A stretch of 64,000 bases of DNA from Collinsella sp. GTDB taxonomy: Bacteria; Actinomycetota; Coriobacteriia; Coriobacteriales; Coriobacteriaceae. The stretch lies in NCBI GenBank assembly GCA_019424905.1, contig JAHYYP010000001.1, positions 1-64,000 of the forward strand, in the 5' to 3' direction. The stretch's first letter is position 1, and each line of letters starts with the position of its first letter. The notes under the pieces were generated by a model. The model saw only the letters and a list, made by a program, of their open reading frames with translations, was not told the DNA's origin and searched no databases. Shown in pieces: positions 16,905-26,086 of this stretch. The position numbers and the translations under genes were made by a program.

Positions 16905-17927
16905 ATGACGGCAAGCGACACGACCGCGACAATTAAAAAAGGGAATTCGGAGCCCAGTTTCGATAAAACGGCTCAGCGCATCCTCAATCTTTTCTTTGTG
17001 CTCAACAGCTCCCCCGAACCGCTGACGACCGAGCAGATCGTCTTGGATTCTGACCTGGGATATGGCTCGGGCAACATCGACTCGGATAAGCGCAAGTTTC
17101 GGCGCGATCGTGACAAACTGCTCGAGCGTGGCATCTTAATCAAGGAGGTTCGCCCCGCCGGTGCGCAGGAGACCGAGGAAAGCTCGTGGACAATCGACCG
17201 CGAGCACACGTTTGCCGCAGGTGGCCTCATCACCGCAGACGACGCCGACATCCTACTCAACGCCATCGACCAGACGCTAGCGGCCGGCTCTTCCACCTTT
17301 GCCGCGCCGCTTGCCGATATTCGCTCCAAAATTGCCTACCTCACCGGTGGGACGGCGGTGGACGAAACACCGATCCGCCGCTCTCCCGCCGTCGATGCGG
17401 TATGGAGTGCCTTTGCCGAGCGTTGCGCGCTGCGCTTTTTGTACCAAAACGGACGCGGCGAGCAACGCGAGCGGACCGTTTGCGTCTACGGCATGTTCGA
17501 GCGCGAGGGCGTGGCGTACTTCTGCGGCCTCGACAATGTCACCGACGACATCAGGACATTCCGCTGCGACCGTATCGTTCGCGCTTGGCGTCCTTCGAAG
17601 GCCTACGCCATCCCTGCGGACTTCAACCTCAACGATTACTTATTCTTTGAGTTCGATTTTGCCGACCGACCGCCCGTTGCAGCTACGTTCTCGTTCGCCC
17701 CTCAGACGCAGATCGATATGATCAACGGTCTCACGCGCGGGCGCGGCGAGCTCGCACACACCGATTTGGGATGGACCTGGACCGTTGACGTGCGCGACCT
17801 TGAAGCCGCCGCTTCATTTTGCATGGCCCACGCCATGGACGGCATGAGGCCCGTGGCCCCCAAATTGCTCAAACAGGCGTGGAACCACCTCATTGAAAGG
17901 ACGGTGCACGAGCATGCCCGTGCGTAA
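16905..17927 (+). CDS. WYL-domain transcriptional regulator (first of a pair)
   Basis: A 340-residue protein with an N-terminal helix-turn-helix region (about 20-85, containing KRKFRRDRDKLLERG) and a C-terminal WYL-type domain with ALRFLYQNGRGEQRERTV and the FRCDRIVRAW strand. WYL proteins of this PafB/PafC type act in the actinobacterial DNA damage response and sense nucleic acid or other ligands. AGGA precedes ATG 16905. The next gene, a second WYL regulator, overlaps its end by 14 bases, so the two are likely made in equal amounts and may form a heterodimer. No proteasome or pafA gene is nearby. Confidence 0.85.
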   Translation: MTASDTTATIKKGNSEPSFDKTAQRILNLFFVLNSSPEPLTTEQIVLDSDLGYGSGNIDSDKRKFRRDRDKLLERGILIKEVRPAGAQETEESSWTIDREHTFAAGGLITADDADILLNAIDQTLAAGSSTFAAPLADIRSKIAYLTGGTAVDETPIRRSPAVDAVWSAFAERCALRFLYQNGRGEQRERTVCVYGMFEREGVAYFCGLDNVTDDIRTFRCDRIVRAWRPSKAYAIPADFNLNDYLFFEFDFADRPPVAATFSFAPQTQIDMINGLTRGRGELAHTDLGWTWTVDVRDLEAAASFCMAHAMDGMRPVAPKLLKQAWNHLIERTVHEHARA

Positions 17928-18831
17928 ACTCACCAGCGAGCAGAGGCTCTCGCGCGCCATCGACATCATGGAGGCCCTCTACGCCGCCGGCGAGAACGGC
18001 ATGACTCGAACCGAGATTTGCAGTCGCTTTAACATCACGGGGGTGTCGCTCGACGAGATTCTCGAGATCGTCTCGACGCTCGCTGATCGAGAATCGGGTG
18101 CGCGCATCATCTGCGAATGCCACGGCGAGCGTGTGGTCCTCACCGGTGACGCCGGGCGTGTGCTACCGCTGCGCCTGAGTGCCGCCGAGGGCGCTGTGCT
18201 CAACCATGAACTTGAATCGTTGGGGATCGAGCCGCAGACGGCGGCTCGGATTCGATCTGCTCTTCTACCCGAAGAGCTCGGCTATAACCAGCGCGTCTTT
18301 GACACCGTCAACCGCGGGTCGCACTGGCAGCAGCTGAGCTGCGCCATTCAGGACGGCGTTCGCTGTCGTATCTCGTATCGCTCGATGGACGATGCACGGC
18401 CACGCGAGCGTCTGGTCGACCCCCTGCGCATTACGGCAAACGGCGACCAAACATACCTGATTGCCTGGGACATCGCGGTCGATGAGCAGCGCACCTATCG
18501 CATGGATAAAATCGAGGGACTCGCCCTGACGGAAGACTCCGTCGTGCCTCACGCACCGGACGTTGCATCCCTCCACGATTCCCTTGCCCGGACGCAGCGT
18601 AGCGCAAAGCTCTTGATGCCATTCGATATGGCGGAGCATCTGGACTGGGCCGGCGTCACCCTCATCGAGCGCGGCGGGGCAGACACGGCAACGCTAACCG
18701 TGCATTATGGCTCCGAGCGTTGGCTACTGAGCCAGGTAATCGCAGCGGGCGGGGCCATCCGCATCTTGGATGACCCCGCCCTGTCAGAGCGTCTGTGCGA
18801 TATGGCAAAATCCCTCGTCTGTCCGCTTTAG
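17914..18831 (+). CDS. WYL-domain transcriptional regulator (second of a pair)
   Basis: A 305-residue protein with an N-terminal winged-helix segment (RAIDIMEALYAAGENGMTRT onward) and a WYL-like C-terminal half containing VRCRISYRSMDDARPRERLV, TYLIAWD and RTYRMDKIEGL. ATG 17914 is preceded by GAAAGG 13 bases upstream; a TTG at 17893 is a weaker alternative. It overlaps the upstream WYL gene by 14 bases, and its stop overlaps the stop of the convergent helicase gene by four bases. The tight packing next to a DNA helicase is consistent with, but does not prove, a link to DNA damage. Confidence 0.85.
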   Translation: MPVRKLTSEQRLSRAIDIMEALYAAGENGMTRTEICSRFNITGVSLDEILEIVSTLADRESGARIICECHGERVVLTGDAGRVLPLRLSAAEGAVLNHELESLGIEPQTAARIRSALLPEELGYNQRVFDTVNRGSHWQQLSCAIQDGVRCRISYRSMDDARPRERLVDPLRITANGDQTYLIAWDIAVDEQRTYRMDKIEGLALTEDSVVPHAPDVASLHDSLARTQRSAKLLMPFDMAEHLDWAGVTLIERGGADTATLTVHYGSERWLLSQVIAAGGAIRILDDPALSERLCDMAKSLVCPL

Positions 18832-21722
18832 CGGCGCCGTTCGTGGCGTGCGCGCCACAGCTGTAGATAGTGCCCGATTTGTGCCGATTCGATGCGCTGA
18901 TAGGAACTCGTGGGCAGCGACGTTAAGAATTTCTTGCCGTAGCCCTTCGTCACCAGGCGCGGGTCGGCCAAGATGAGTACGCCGCAATCGGTCGATGAGC
19001 GAATGAGGCGACCGGCTGCCTGCTTGACTTCAAGCACCGCCTCGGGCAGCGAATAGCGCGCCCAAGCGCGATCTTCGCGCAGATTGCGCTCGCATGAGAG
19101 CGGGTCTGTGGGGCTCGAGAACGGCAGCTTGGGAATGATGACGCAGCGCAGCGTCTCGCCGCTGGCGTCAAACCCTTCCCAAAAGGCCTTAAGCGCAAAG
19201 AGTGACGAGGTCGGTTCGTTGATAAAGCGATCGCGCAGACGGCGAGGGGACGAGTTGCGCTGCTGGCAGTTGAGTTCCAGACCCGCACGGGCCATCTTGG
19301 GCTCAACGCGGGCATACAGGTCTTCCATGTCGCGTCGATTGGTGAACAGCGTGAGCACAGATCCGCCCATGGCAAGATGCGCATCGACCAGCACACGCTC
19401 GAGCGCCGTAAGATAGCTCTCACGATCGCGCGGATCGGGGATATCGCCCGCAACGACTACAGCCATGTTCGAATCGAAGTCGTAGCTCGAGTCCAAGTGC
19501 AGCGATGAGGATGTCGAGGCACTGATGCGATCGAGGCCGACGGCGTGGTTAAAGTGTTCAAAGCTCTTGGAAACCGTCATGGTCGCTGAGGCAAAGATAG
19601 CCGTGTGAACCTCGGGCAGCCACTCGGTTGCCAAGGCCTCGCCAATGTCGATGCGCTCTGCGGTCATTGACTCTCCGCCGGCACGCAGCCTGCGATTGAC
19701 TTGCAACGAATACACGTAGTGCTCATCGGTACCGTCAATGATGAGCTTGAGGTTCTCGGCCAGCTCGTGCAGTCGGCGCGAGATTTCGCCCAGGTCGACA
19801 ACAACCTCGGGCTTGTCGGCGGCGACGGCTTGTACCAGCGCGTCGACGCTCTTGTCAGCTTGTTCCAATGCGTCGATGGCAGTGTAGGCCGACTGCAAGA
19901 AATCATGCCAGTCGTCAGATTCGCGCAGCTCGGGGCCAATCCATAGATTGGCATTGTCATAACCCCCATGGGCACGGCGGCCGAGCTCGCGAACGCCATC
20001 AAACACGTCGGCGATCGCCATGCTCGCACGCGCAACCGTCGAGGTCGCTTTGGCAGTAAGGCCCAGATAGAGCGCAGAGCCCTCGGAGGTTGCCAAATCA
20101 CGGGAAACCTGGCTTAGCGCGCCGGTGCTCGAGCCGCCCAGGCGCTCAAACAGAACGCGTGATTCGTCCGCCGACACCACGCGCGCCCACTGACGGCGAG
20201 CCTCGCGCTCGATGGAATGGGCCTCGTCGATTACCCAATGACGAATCGGAGGCAAGATTCTGCCCTCGGCCGCGACATTGCGGAACAGCAGGGAATGGTT
20301 GGTGACCACCACATCGGCATGCGCCGCACGACGGCGAGCGCCGTGGACCAAACATTTATCAGGGAAAAACGGGCAGAGGCGACGAGCACACTCGCGCGAG
20401 GCCGTCGTAAAGTCGGGGCGGTTAACGCTACGCCACCGAATGCCGAGCGAGTCGAGGTCGCCATCGGCTGATTGGCAGACGTACGCCATGATGACCGCGA
20501 CTGCCGTAAGCGTATCGGCAGGATCACGCTTAGTCGTAATTTCGACTTGGCCGCGGCTCATGCGCTCAAGCTTGCGCAAGCATGGATAGTGGTCATAGCC
20601 CTTGAGGGCGCAAAACGATAGGCCTCCGTCCAGCTGCTCGGCAAGTTTGGGCAGCTCATGATACATGAGCTGGTCGGCGAGATTATTCGATTTAGTCGCG
20701 ATACCAACCGTGATGTTGTTGCGGCGTGCTGCCTCGGCAAAAGGCACCAGATAGGCCATCGATTTGCCGACGCCTGTGCCCGCCTCAATTACACGATGAG
20801 TGCCCGTGACCAGCGCATCGCGGACCTCGAGCGCCATCGCGATCTGCTCATCACGTGGCTCGTAGGTGGGATACATGCGATTGACCAGGCCACCCGGCGC
20901 ATAGTCTGCCTCAATCTCCTCACGACTCGGCATCTTGAGGACCGGCAGTTCATCGGCGTCCACCCGATCGTCGGCGCGATCGGCCTTGAGAACGTCAGCA
21001 CGAGCGGCGCTGAGAGAGAAGATAGAACCAGGGTTCTGCCCCGCCAAGAATGAGAAGATAGGACGATAGGACCAAGGCACACCCGGGTGCATGTCGGCTA
21101 GGCGCGCCATGAGGCCCTGGGGCAAGTCGGTGAGCGCCACGAGCAACACGCGCCATACGCCACACAGGGCGTCGACGTCGGCATTGGCACGGTGTGATAC
21201 CGAGTCACAGCCAAACAGATCGGCCATAAAAGACAGCTTGTGCGAGGCCAGGCGCGGTAGCGCGATGCGCGACAGCGCCAGCGAATCGATCCAAATATCG
21301 CTCACGTTGACGCCGCCTTTGACCGACTCGATAAACGAGCGGTCGAACGTGGCGTTATGTGCGATCACCGGGCAACCACCGACAAAATCGGCGAGAGCGG
21401 CGACGGCCTCAACGGCCGACGGGGCATCTGCCACATCGGCATTTGTAATGCTCGTGAGCTCGGTAATCTCGGTGGGAATCAGCTGCTTGGGATGCACGAA
21501 GGTATCGAAGCGGTCGATGATCTCGCGGCCCGAAAGACGGGCCGCGGAAATCTCAATTAACTCGTTGTCCTGTACCGAAAGACCCGTGGTCTCGGTATCG
21601 AGGACGATAACGTCCTCTTCGATGAGGCCAAACGATTGTGTCTTTGCGCGTTCTGCAAGCGTGGCATAGGAGTCGATGACAAACTGTGGCGTTCCAGGAG
21701 ATACAGCGTCCTCGATTAGCAT
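18828..21722 (-). CDS. dinG: DinG-type helicase with N-terminal DnaQ-like exonuclease domain
   Basis: The N-terminal third has a DEDD 3'-5' exonuclease pattern: VLDTETTGL, then HNATFDRSF. The rest is an XPD/DinG superfamily-2 helicase: Walker A EAGTGVGKSMAYL, DEAH box VIDEAHSIE, and a Cys cluster (ASRECARRLCPFFPDKC) fitting an iron-sulphur site. The C-terminal motifs GGSVLTLFTNRRD and AAGRLIRS fit motifs IV-VI. It is expected to unwind DNA or R-loops, with the nuclease trimming ends; the same fusion occurs in Gram-positive bacteria. The start at ATG 21722 lies inside the end of ddl (7-base overlap), so translation is probably coupled. About 964 residues. Confidence 0.9.
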   Translation of the reverse strand: MLIEDAVSPGTPQFVIDSYATLAERAKTQSFGLIEEDVIVLDTETTGLSVQDNELIEISAARLSGREIIDRFDTFVHPKQLIPTEITELTSITNADVADAPSAVEAVAALADFVGGCPVIAHNATFDRSFIESVKGGVNVSDIWIDSLALSRIALPRLASHKLSFMADLFGCDSVSHRANADVDALCGVWRVLLVALTDLPQGLMARLADMHPGVPWSYRPIFSFLAGQNPGSIFSLSAARADVLKADRADDRVDADELPVLKMPSREEIEADYAPGGLVNRMYPTYEPRDEQIAMALEVRDALVTGTHRVIEAGTGVGKSMAYLVPFAEAARRNNITVGIATKSNNLADQLMYHELPKLAEQLDGGLSFCALKGYDHYPCLRKLERMSRGQVEITTKRDPADTLTAVAVIMAYVCQSADGDLDSLGIRWRSVNRPDFTTASRECARRLCPFFPDKCLVHGARRRAAHADVVVTNHSLLFRNVAAEGRILPPIRHWVIDEAHSIEREARRQWARVVSADESRVLFERLGGSSTGALSQVSRDLATSEGSALYLGLTAKATSTVARASMAIADVFDGVRELGRRAHGGYDNANLWIGPELRESDDWHDFLQSAYTAIDALEQADKSVDALVQAVAADKPEVVVDLGEISRRLHELAENLKLIIDGTDEHYVYSLQVNRRLRAGGESMTAERIDIGEALATEWLPEVHTAIFASATMTVSKSFEHFNHAVGLDRISASTSSSLHLDSSYDFDSNMAVVVAGDIPDPRDRESYLTALERVLVDAHLAMGGSVLTLFTNRRDMEDLYARVEPKMARAGLELNCQQRNSSPRRLRDRFINEPTSSLFALKAFWEGFDASGETLRCVIIPKLPFSSPTDPLSCERNLREDRAWARYSLPEAVLEVKQAAGRLIRSSTDCGVLILADPRLVTKGYGKKFLTSLPTSSYQRIESAQIGHYLQLWRARHERRR

Positions 21723-22681
21723 GCAACGCCCGCTCGACGGAGACCCATACGGATTAGGCTGTCGCACACCTGCGGGAACGTCATGTCGTCGGTGTGGCGG
21801 ATTTCATCCGGATACAGCGACGTATCGGTCATGCCGGGAATGGTATTGGTCTCGAGGATAACGGGGCCGTCCTCGCTCACGATAAAATCGCTGCGCGAGA
21901 TGCCCAAGCAACCGAGTGCCCTATGGGCCGCACAGGCAAGTTCCTGGGCACGCGCATAGTTTTCGGGCGAGATCTGCGCCGGAATACGATGGATGTCAGT
22001 GGGATCGACGTACTTTACGTCCAAGTCGTAGAACTCGCAGTCCTCGGGCTTACGAATCTCGACGATCGGCAGGGCGCGCACGTCGTCCTCACCGTATACG
22101 CCGACGGTGATCTCGGTACCCTCGATGCACTTCTCGATCAGCACTTTGTCGCCGTACTCAAACGCCTTGGCGATTGCCGCGGGCAGCTCGGAGGACTCAT
22201 GGACCAGGGAAATGCCATAGCTGGAACCGTTGACGGCCGGCTTCACAAAGCAGCGCTCGCCACAAACCTCGACGATATGATCGGTATCGACTTCATCGCC
22301 CACCTCGAGCGCGAGGCCGGGGGCAATGGGAATGCCCGCCTTGGCGTACAGGAGCTTAGAGACCTCCTTGTCGGCACCGCAGGCGCTGGCAAGCACGCCC
22401 GAGGCCGTGTAGGGGATACCCAGGGTCTCCATGGCACCCTGCATGGCGCCATCCTCACCGCCGGCGCCGTGCATGGCGATAAATGCCACATCGAAACCGC
22501 CGGTCGCCATGGTTACCATAAAGTCATCGGCGGCGGTGTCGAGCAGCTCCACCGAGGTGTAGCCGGCTTCCTTCAGTGCCGCCACGACGTTCTTTCCCGA
22601 GTTGAGCGAGATCTCGCGCTCGGCGGAATGACCGCCCGCCAAGACCGCTACGTGCATGTTCTCTAGGCTTTTACCCGGCAT
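21716..22681 (-). CDS. ddl: D-alanine--D-alanine ligase
   Basis: An ATP-grasp enzyme that joins two D-Ala for peptidoglycan precursors in the cytosol. Seen in order: VLAGGHSAEREISLNSG at the N-terminus, MHGAGGEDGAMQG, the ATP-grasp loop CFVKPAVNGSSYGIS, and SDFIVSEDGPVILETNTIPG with the metal ligands. 321 residues is normal. The loop has Asn-Gly-Ser-Ser where many Ddl have Glu-Gly-Ser-Ser, a minor variation. GAGGAG lies upstream of the ATG. Its end overlaps the dinG start. Confidence 0.94.
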   Translation of the reverse strand: MPGKSLENMHVAVLAGGHSAEREISLNSGKNVVAALKEAGYTSVELLDTAADDFMVTMATGGFDVAFIAMHGAGGEDGAMQGAMETLGIPYTASGVLASACGADKEVSKLLYAKAGIPIAPGLALEVGDEVDTDHIVEVCGERCFVKPAVNGSSYGISLVHESSELPAAIAKAFEYGDKVLIEKCIEGTEITVGVYGEDDVRALPIVEIRKPEDCEFYDLDVKYVDPTDIHRIPAQISPENYARAQELACAAHRALGCLGISRSDFIVSEDGPVILETNTIPGMTDTSLYPDEIRHTDDMTFPQVCDSLIRMGLRRAGVAC

Positions 22682-22766
22682 GGGCAGACTCCTCCTCTAT
22701 AATTCCTGCAGCTGATACCATATTGTAGCGATACCCTCTACGTTTCCCCAAAATCGAAAGGCTTCC

Positions 22767-23819
22767 ATGAATCCCAGGACTAAATCTCAAGACATTCGCG
22801 ACTTGAGCCAAAACGATATTCGCGAACTTGTCGCCGAACTCGGCCAACCCGCTTTTCGCGCAAAGCAGCTCATCGAATGGGTTTTTGAGAAGAACGTTTG
22901 TTCGTTTGATGACATGACCAACCTTCCCAAGGCCTTCCGCGAGCAGCTGAAGGAGGCATTTGCCTTCGACACGCCGACCGAGCTCGCCGAGCAGGTGTCT
23001 AAGGATGGCTCTCGTAAATACCTACTCGAGTACCACGACGGTATCTCCGTCGAGACCGTCGGCATGCCTCGTCGCAACAAGCTGTCTGTCTGCGTATCTA
23101 CCCAAGCCGGCTGTGGTATGGGCTGCGCTTTTTGCGCTACCGGTCTGAACGGCCTCAAGCGCTCACTGACCGCTCAAGAGATCGTTGACCAGGTACTGCA
23201 TGTTTCCAACGACTTTGGTGAGCGCGCGACGAGCGTCGTGTTCATGGGCCAGGGTGAGCCTTTCGCCAACTACGACGAGGTCCTCAAGGCACTGCGTATT
23301 CTTAATGACCCCGATGGAATCGGTATTGGAGCACGTCATCTCACTGTCTCCACCAGCGGCGTCATTCCTGGTATTCGCAAGTTTGCCGACATTCCCGAGC
23401 AGTTCACGCTCGCCGTCTCGCTGCACTCTGCCATTCAGTCCACGCGCAATAAGCTCATGCCGGGCGTTAAGAAGTACACGCTTTTGCGCCTTCACGAGGC
23501 CCTTCAGCTCTACACCGAAAAGACCGGCCGCCGTCCGACATACGAATACGCCATGATCGAGGGCGTCAATGACACCAACCCCGAGATGCAGGCGCTCTGC
23601 GACTTCTGCGAGGGCACGCTGTGCCACGTCAACCTAATCCAGCTCAACGATATCGAGGGCAGTCCTCTCAAACCGTCACCGATTCATAAGGTTGAAGACC
23701 TTCAGCGTCGTCTTGAGTCCCGTGGCATTGAGACCACGATCCGTAACTCTCGCGGCAACGATATCGACGCTGCTTGCGGCCAACTCAAGCAGCGCTTCAA
23801 GGTTCAGAAGAACGCGTAG
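22767..23819 (+). CDS. rlmN: 23S rRNA (adenine2503-C2)-methyltransferase
   Basis: A radical SAM enzyme that methylates A2503 of 23S rRNA and A37 of some tRNAs. The iron-sulphur motif CGMGCAFC (CxxxCxxC) is intact, followed by the GQGEPFANYD segment and SLHS. The N-terminal accessory domain (FRAKQLIEWVF) and C-terminal end including DIDAACGQL with its Cys are also present. 350 residues is the family norm. GAAAGG precedes ATG 22767. It is transcribed toward the origin, against the main trend of this arm, and ends with its own terminator. Confidence 0.95.
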   Translation: MNPRTKSQDIRDLSQNDIRELVAELGQPAFRAKQLIEWVFEKNVCSFDDMTNLPKAFREQLKEAFAFDTPTELAEQVSKDGSRKYLLEYHDGISVETVGMPRRNKLSVCVSTQAGCGMGCAFCATGLNGLKRSLTAQEIVDQVLHVSNDFGERATSVVFMGQGEPFANYDEVLKALRILNDPDGIGIGARHLTVSTSGVIPGIRKFADIPEQFTLAVSLHSAIQSTRNKLMPGVKKYTLLRLHEALQLYTEKTGRRPTYEYAMIEGVNDTNPEMQALCDFCEGTLCHVNLIQLNDIEGSPLKPSPIHKVEDLQRRLESRGIETTIRNSRGNDIDAACGQLKQRFKVQKNA

Positions 23820-23835
23820 GGGAGACCAACCTAAA

Positions 23836-23851
23836 CGTTTCATGTGAAACA
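23836..23851. promoter_or_regulatory. parS-like site, two mismatches
   Basis: CGTTTCATGTGAAACA differs from the parS consensus at positions 1 and 8. It lies between rlmN and its terminator, about 2.1 kb from the nearest perfect parS site. Confidence 0.4.
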
Positions 23852-23854
23852 TCG

Positions 23855-23892
23855 AACAGCCCCGGTTGCTTAATTGCAACCGGGGCTGTTTC
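23855..23892 (+). terminator. terminator of rlmN
   Basis: AACAGCCCCGGTTGC pairs with its complement around TTAATT, followed by TTTCAT. Confidence 0.85.
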
Positions 23893-23947
23893 ATATCTAT
23901 CGCTAATTCGCATCGAGCGATTGTTCAACAACTTTTTCGAAAGAAAT

Positions 23948-23992
23948 AAGGGGTCCTTGTTCTGGCGTTCAGACAAGGACCCCTTAAAAAAG
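23948..23992 (-). terminator. terminator of the par operon
   Basis: AAGGGGTCCTTGT pairs with its complement; on the minus strand the stem is followed by ATTTCTTT. It lies about 20 bases beyond the stop of the last minus-strand gene of the parA-parB unit. Confidence 0.75.
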
Positions 23993-24003
23993 GCTAGTAA
24001 TTG

Positions 24004-24015
24004 TTAGGTACCTAA
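24004..24015. repeat. 12-bp palindrome TTAGGTACCTAA, copy 1
   Basis: A perfect palindrome at the stop codon of the last gene of the par operon. The same 12 bases, extended by a leading G, occur at 27505-27516 between jag and yidC. Confidence 0.6.
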
Positions 24016-24266
24016 AAGCCTACATTTTCCCATTGATGGTTAACCCAATCTTGATTAATCTTGGGATTCTTAGTTACCTGAGCTGTACGCATAGCGACAT
24101 CCTCAGTCATAACATCCATTTTCTTTTTGGACGTATCGACGATATCTTGCGCTCCGCGAAGCAGACGACCACGCAATTCATCGTCTGTTGCGATCTTAAA
24201 TCCCGCAAACGCACCAACCGCTACAGTTGCAGCCAAAGCAAGAGCAGTCAGAACTTTATTCTTCAT
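24012..24266 (-). CDS. small YtxH-like membrane-anchored protein
   Basis: An 84-residue protein with one N-terminal membrane helix (about 5-24, containing GAFAGFKIAT) and a helical, charged tail that includes DIVDTSKKKMDVMTED. This resembles small YtxH/gas-vesicle-like proteins, but the match is weak. ATG 24266 follows GGGAG and lies within the last codons of parB, overlapping it by 11 bases, so the gene is coupled to parB. A role in chromosome segregation is possible only by position. Confidence 0.65.
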   Translation of the reverse strand: MKNKVLTALALAATVAVGAFAGFKIATDDELRGRLLRGAQDIVDTSKKKMDVMTEDVAMRTAQVTKNPKINQDWVNHQWENVGF

Positions 24267-25161
24267 CCTGATCTCCCTGGTCAAATTGAATCATCTCGCC
24301 AAGAATGCGAGACAGCTCTTCCTCATCCTTAAACTCGATCTCGATTTTATTCTTGCCGCGCGAGCTCTTGACGCGAACGTTCGTGTTAAACACCTGACGC
24401 AGAACGCGTGCAGCCTTCTTAAAAGACTGAGGCGTTGCAGGGCGAGGTGTTTTAGGCGTCTCTCCGGCAGAAAACAGTGGGGCAAGATTTTCTGTCGCAC
24501 GGACAGACAATCCCTCTGCAACAACCTTCTCAGCAAGATTAATGCGCGCATCTTCATACGGAACCGCAAGAATTGCACGCGCATGACCAGCAGTCAGCTT
24601 GCCTTCGAAGATCATCTGCTGAACTACCTCTGGAAGATCAAGCAGGCGCAACGAATTGGTGATTGCGGAACGAGACTTGCTGACAGCCTTTGACAAGGCT
24701 TCTTGAGTCATACCGCTCGCATCAATGAGCTGTCGATATCCCTTTGCCTCTTCGACGGGGTTAAGGTCAGAGCGCTGAAGGTTTTCAATCAGCGCGAGTG
24801 CAAGCATCTGCTCATCATCAACATCTTTAATGATGACGGGGAGCTCCTCAAGACCCGCAAGTTTCGAAGCCTGATAACGGCGCTCACCCGCGATAATCTC
24901 ATAGCCATTACCGTGCTTGCGCACAAGAAGCGGCTGAAGAACGCCATGCTCCTGAATTGACTCACTCAACTCTCGAAGCTCGGTCTCGTTGAAGTGAATT
25001 CGTGGCTGATTTGGGTTCGGAACGATGTCTTCGATTGGAAGCTTAGTTTCCGAAACGGCATTTGATGCTGACGCTGCAGATCCACCAGTCTCATATTCCG
25101 CTTCTGAGACCAGTGCATTGAGACCACGACCCAAGCCGCCGCGCTTCTTAGGACTAGGCAC
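24256..25161 (-). CDS. parB: chromosome-partitioning protein ParB (Spo0J)
   Basis: ParB is a CTP-dependent DNA clamp that loads at parS and spreads, organising the origin region with ParA and SMC. The N-terminal GLGRGLNALV motif that contacts ParA, the nuclease-like domain with GERRYQASKLAGL (the CTP-binding GERR motif) and the helix-turn-helix region MTQEALSKAVSKSRSAITN are clear, and a C-terminal dimerisation segment follows. I favour GTG 25161, nine bases after GAGG; TTG 25167 is possible. It overlaps parA. Confidence 0.95.
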   Translation of the reverse strand: MPSPKKRGGLGRGLNALVSEAEYETGGSAASASNAVSETKLPIEDIVPNPNQPRIHFNETELRELSESIQEHGVLQPLLVRKHGNGYEIIAGERRYQASKLAGLEELPVIIKDVDDEQMLALALIENLQRSDLNPVEEAKGYRQLIDASGMTQEALSKAVSKSRSAITNSLRLLDLPEVVQQMIFEGKLTAGHARAILAVPYEDARINLAEKVVAEGLSVRATENLAPLFSAGETPKTPRPATPQSFKKAARVLRQVFNTNVRVKSSRGKNKIEIEFKDEEELSRILGEMIQFDQGDQDEE

Positions 25162-25954
25162 GCTCAATCACCTCTTTAGCAAGGTTCATATACGCCTTTG
25201 CGCCCTTGTTCTGTGGCGCATAGGTAATTACTGGCTCACCGAACGAGGGTGCTTCTGAAATTTTAACTGTGCGTGGAATCAAGGTCTTGAATGCCTTGTC
25301 ACCAAAATACGATTGAACCTCTTCCACAACCTGGTTCGAAAGCGATGTGCGCGAATCGTACATAGTCATGAGCACGCCATAAGTATCAAGGCTCTTATTA
25401 AGGCGTGTTTTAACCATCTTCATCGATTCAAGCAGCTTTGTGACACCTTCAAGTGCGTAATATTCGCATTGAATAGGAATCAAAACACTGTCTGCTGCTG
25501 TTAACGCATTGATGGTCAGCAAACCAAGCGATGGCGGGCAATCGATGAATATAAAATCAAACTCATCCTGAACAGGCTCAAGCAGATCCTTTAAGCGAGT
25601 CTCACGGGCAATCGCACTGACAAGTTCGATTTCCGCACCCGCAAGCTGGATAGTTGCCGGGATTACAAATACCTTATTGCAATTTGTATCAAGAACGAGC
25701 GATTCCGCCGGAACATCGTTCAGCAATGCATCATAGATGCAGTGATCGAGTTCTTCTTTTTCGATTCCAAAACCACTCGTACTATTACCCTGCGGGTCAA
25801 AATCGACAATTAACGTCTTTCGGCCCAGTTCACCCAACGCTGCTGCAAGATTTACAGCCGTGGTGGACTTACCTACGCCGCCTTTTTGGTTGATGATAGC
25901 AATGACACGCGTGTCTTTTGCACTCTTAGAACGCTTAACGTCGCGAAATCCCAC
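25154..25954 (-). CDS. parA: chromosome-partitioning ATPase ParA (Soj)
   Basis: A Walker-type ATPase that with ParB moves origins apart and, in some bacteria, influences DnaA. The deviant Walker A KGGVGKSTTAVNLA is present with the signature Lys, plus DFDPQGNST and the FIDCPPSLG Walker B. 266 residues is usual. GTG 25954 follows AGGAGG by four bases. The gene is first in the parA-parB-YtxH-like unit and is transcribed away from the three parS sites upstream. Confidence 0.95.
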   Translation of the reverse strand: MGFRDVKRSKSAKDTRVIAIINQKGGVGKSTTAVNLAAALGELGRKTLIVDFDPQGNSTSGFGIEKEELDHCIYDALLNDVPAESLVLDTNCNKVFVIPATIQLAGAEIELVSAIARETRLKDLLEPVQDEFDFIFIDCPPSLGLLTINALTAADSVLIPIQCEYYALEGVTKLLESMKMVKTRLNKSLDTYGVLMTMYDSRTSLSNQVVEEVQSYFGDKAFKTLIPRTVKISEAPSFGEPVITYAPQNKGAKAYMNLAKEVIERA

Positions 25955-25992
25955 GGTCCCTCCTGGTGTATTTAAAGCTGTTGAATGGAGGA

Positions 25993-26008
25993 TGTTTCAC
26001 GTGAAACA
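25993..26008. promoter_or_regulatory. parS site 1
   Basis: TGTTTCACGTGAAACA, a perfect match to the parS palindrome bound by ParB. It lies 39 bases upstream of the parA start codon, so bound ParB could also repress parA-parB. Confidence 0.95.
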
Positions 26009-26031
26009 ATCCGATTCGACATCGATTGTTA

Positions 26032-26047
26032 TGTTTCACGTGAAACA
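26032..26047. promoter_or_regulatory. parS site 2
   Basis: A second perfect copy of the 16-base parS palindrome, 39 bases from site 1 measured start to start. Confidence 0.95.
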
Positions 26048-26069
26048 TAACAATCGACACTATCCATTA

Positions 26070-26085
26070 TGTTTCACGTGAAACA
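26070..26085. promoter_or_regulatory. parS site 3
   Basis: A third perfect parS copy, 38 bases from site 2, one base beyond the stop codon of rsmG. The three sites lie within 93 bases, about 3.2 kb from the left origin region. Confidence 0.95.
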
Positions 26086-26086
26086 T

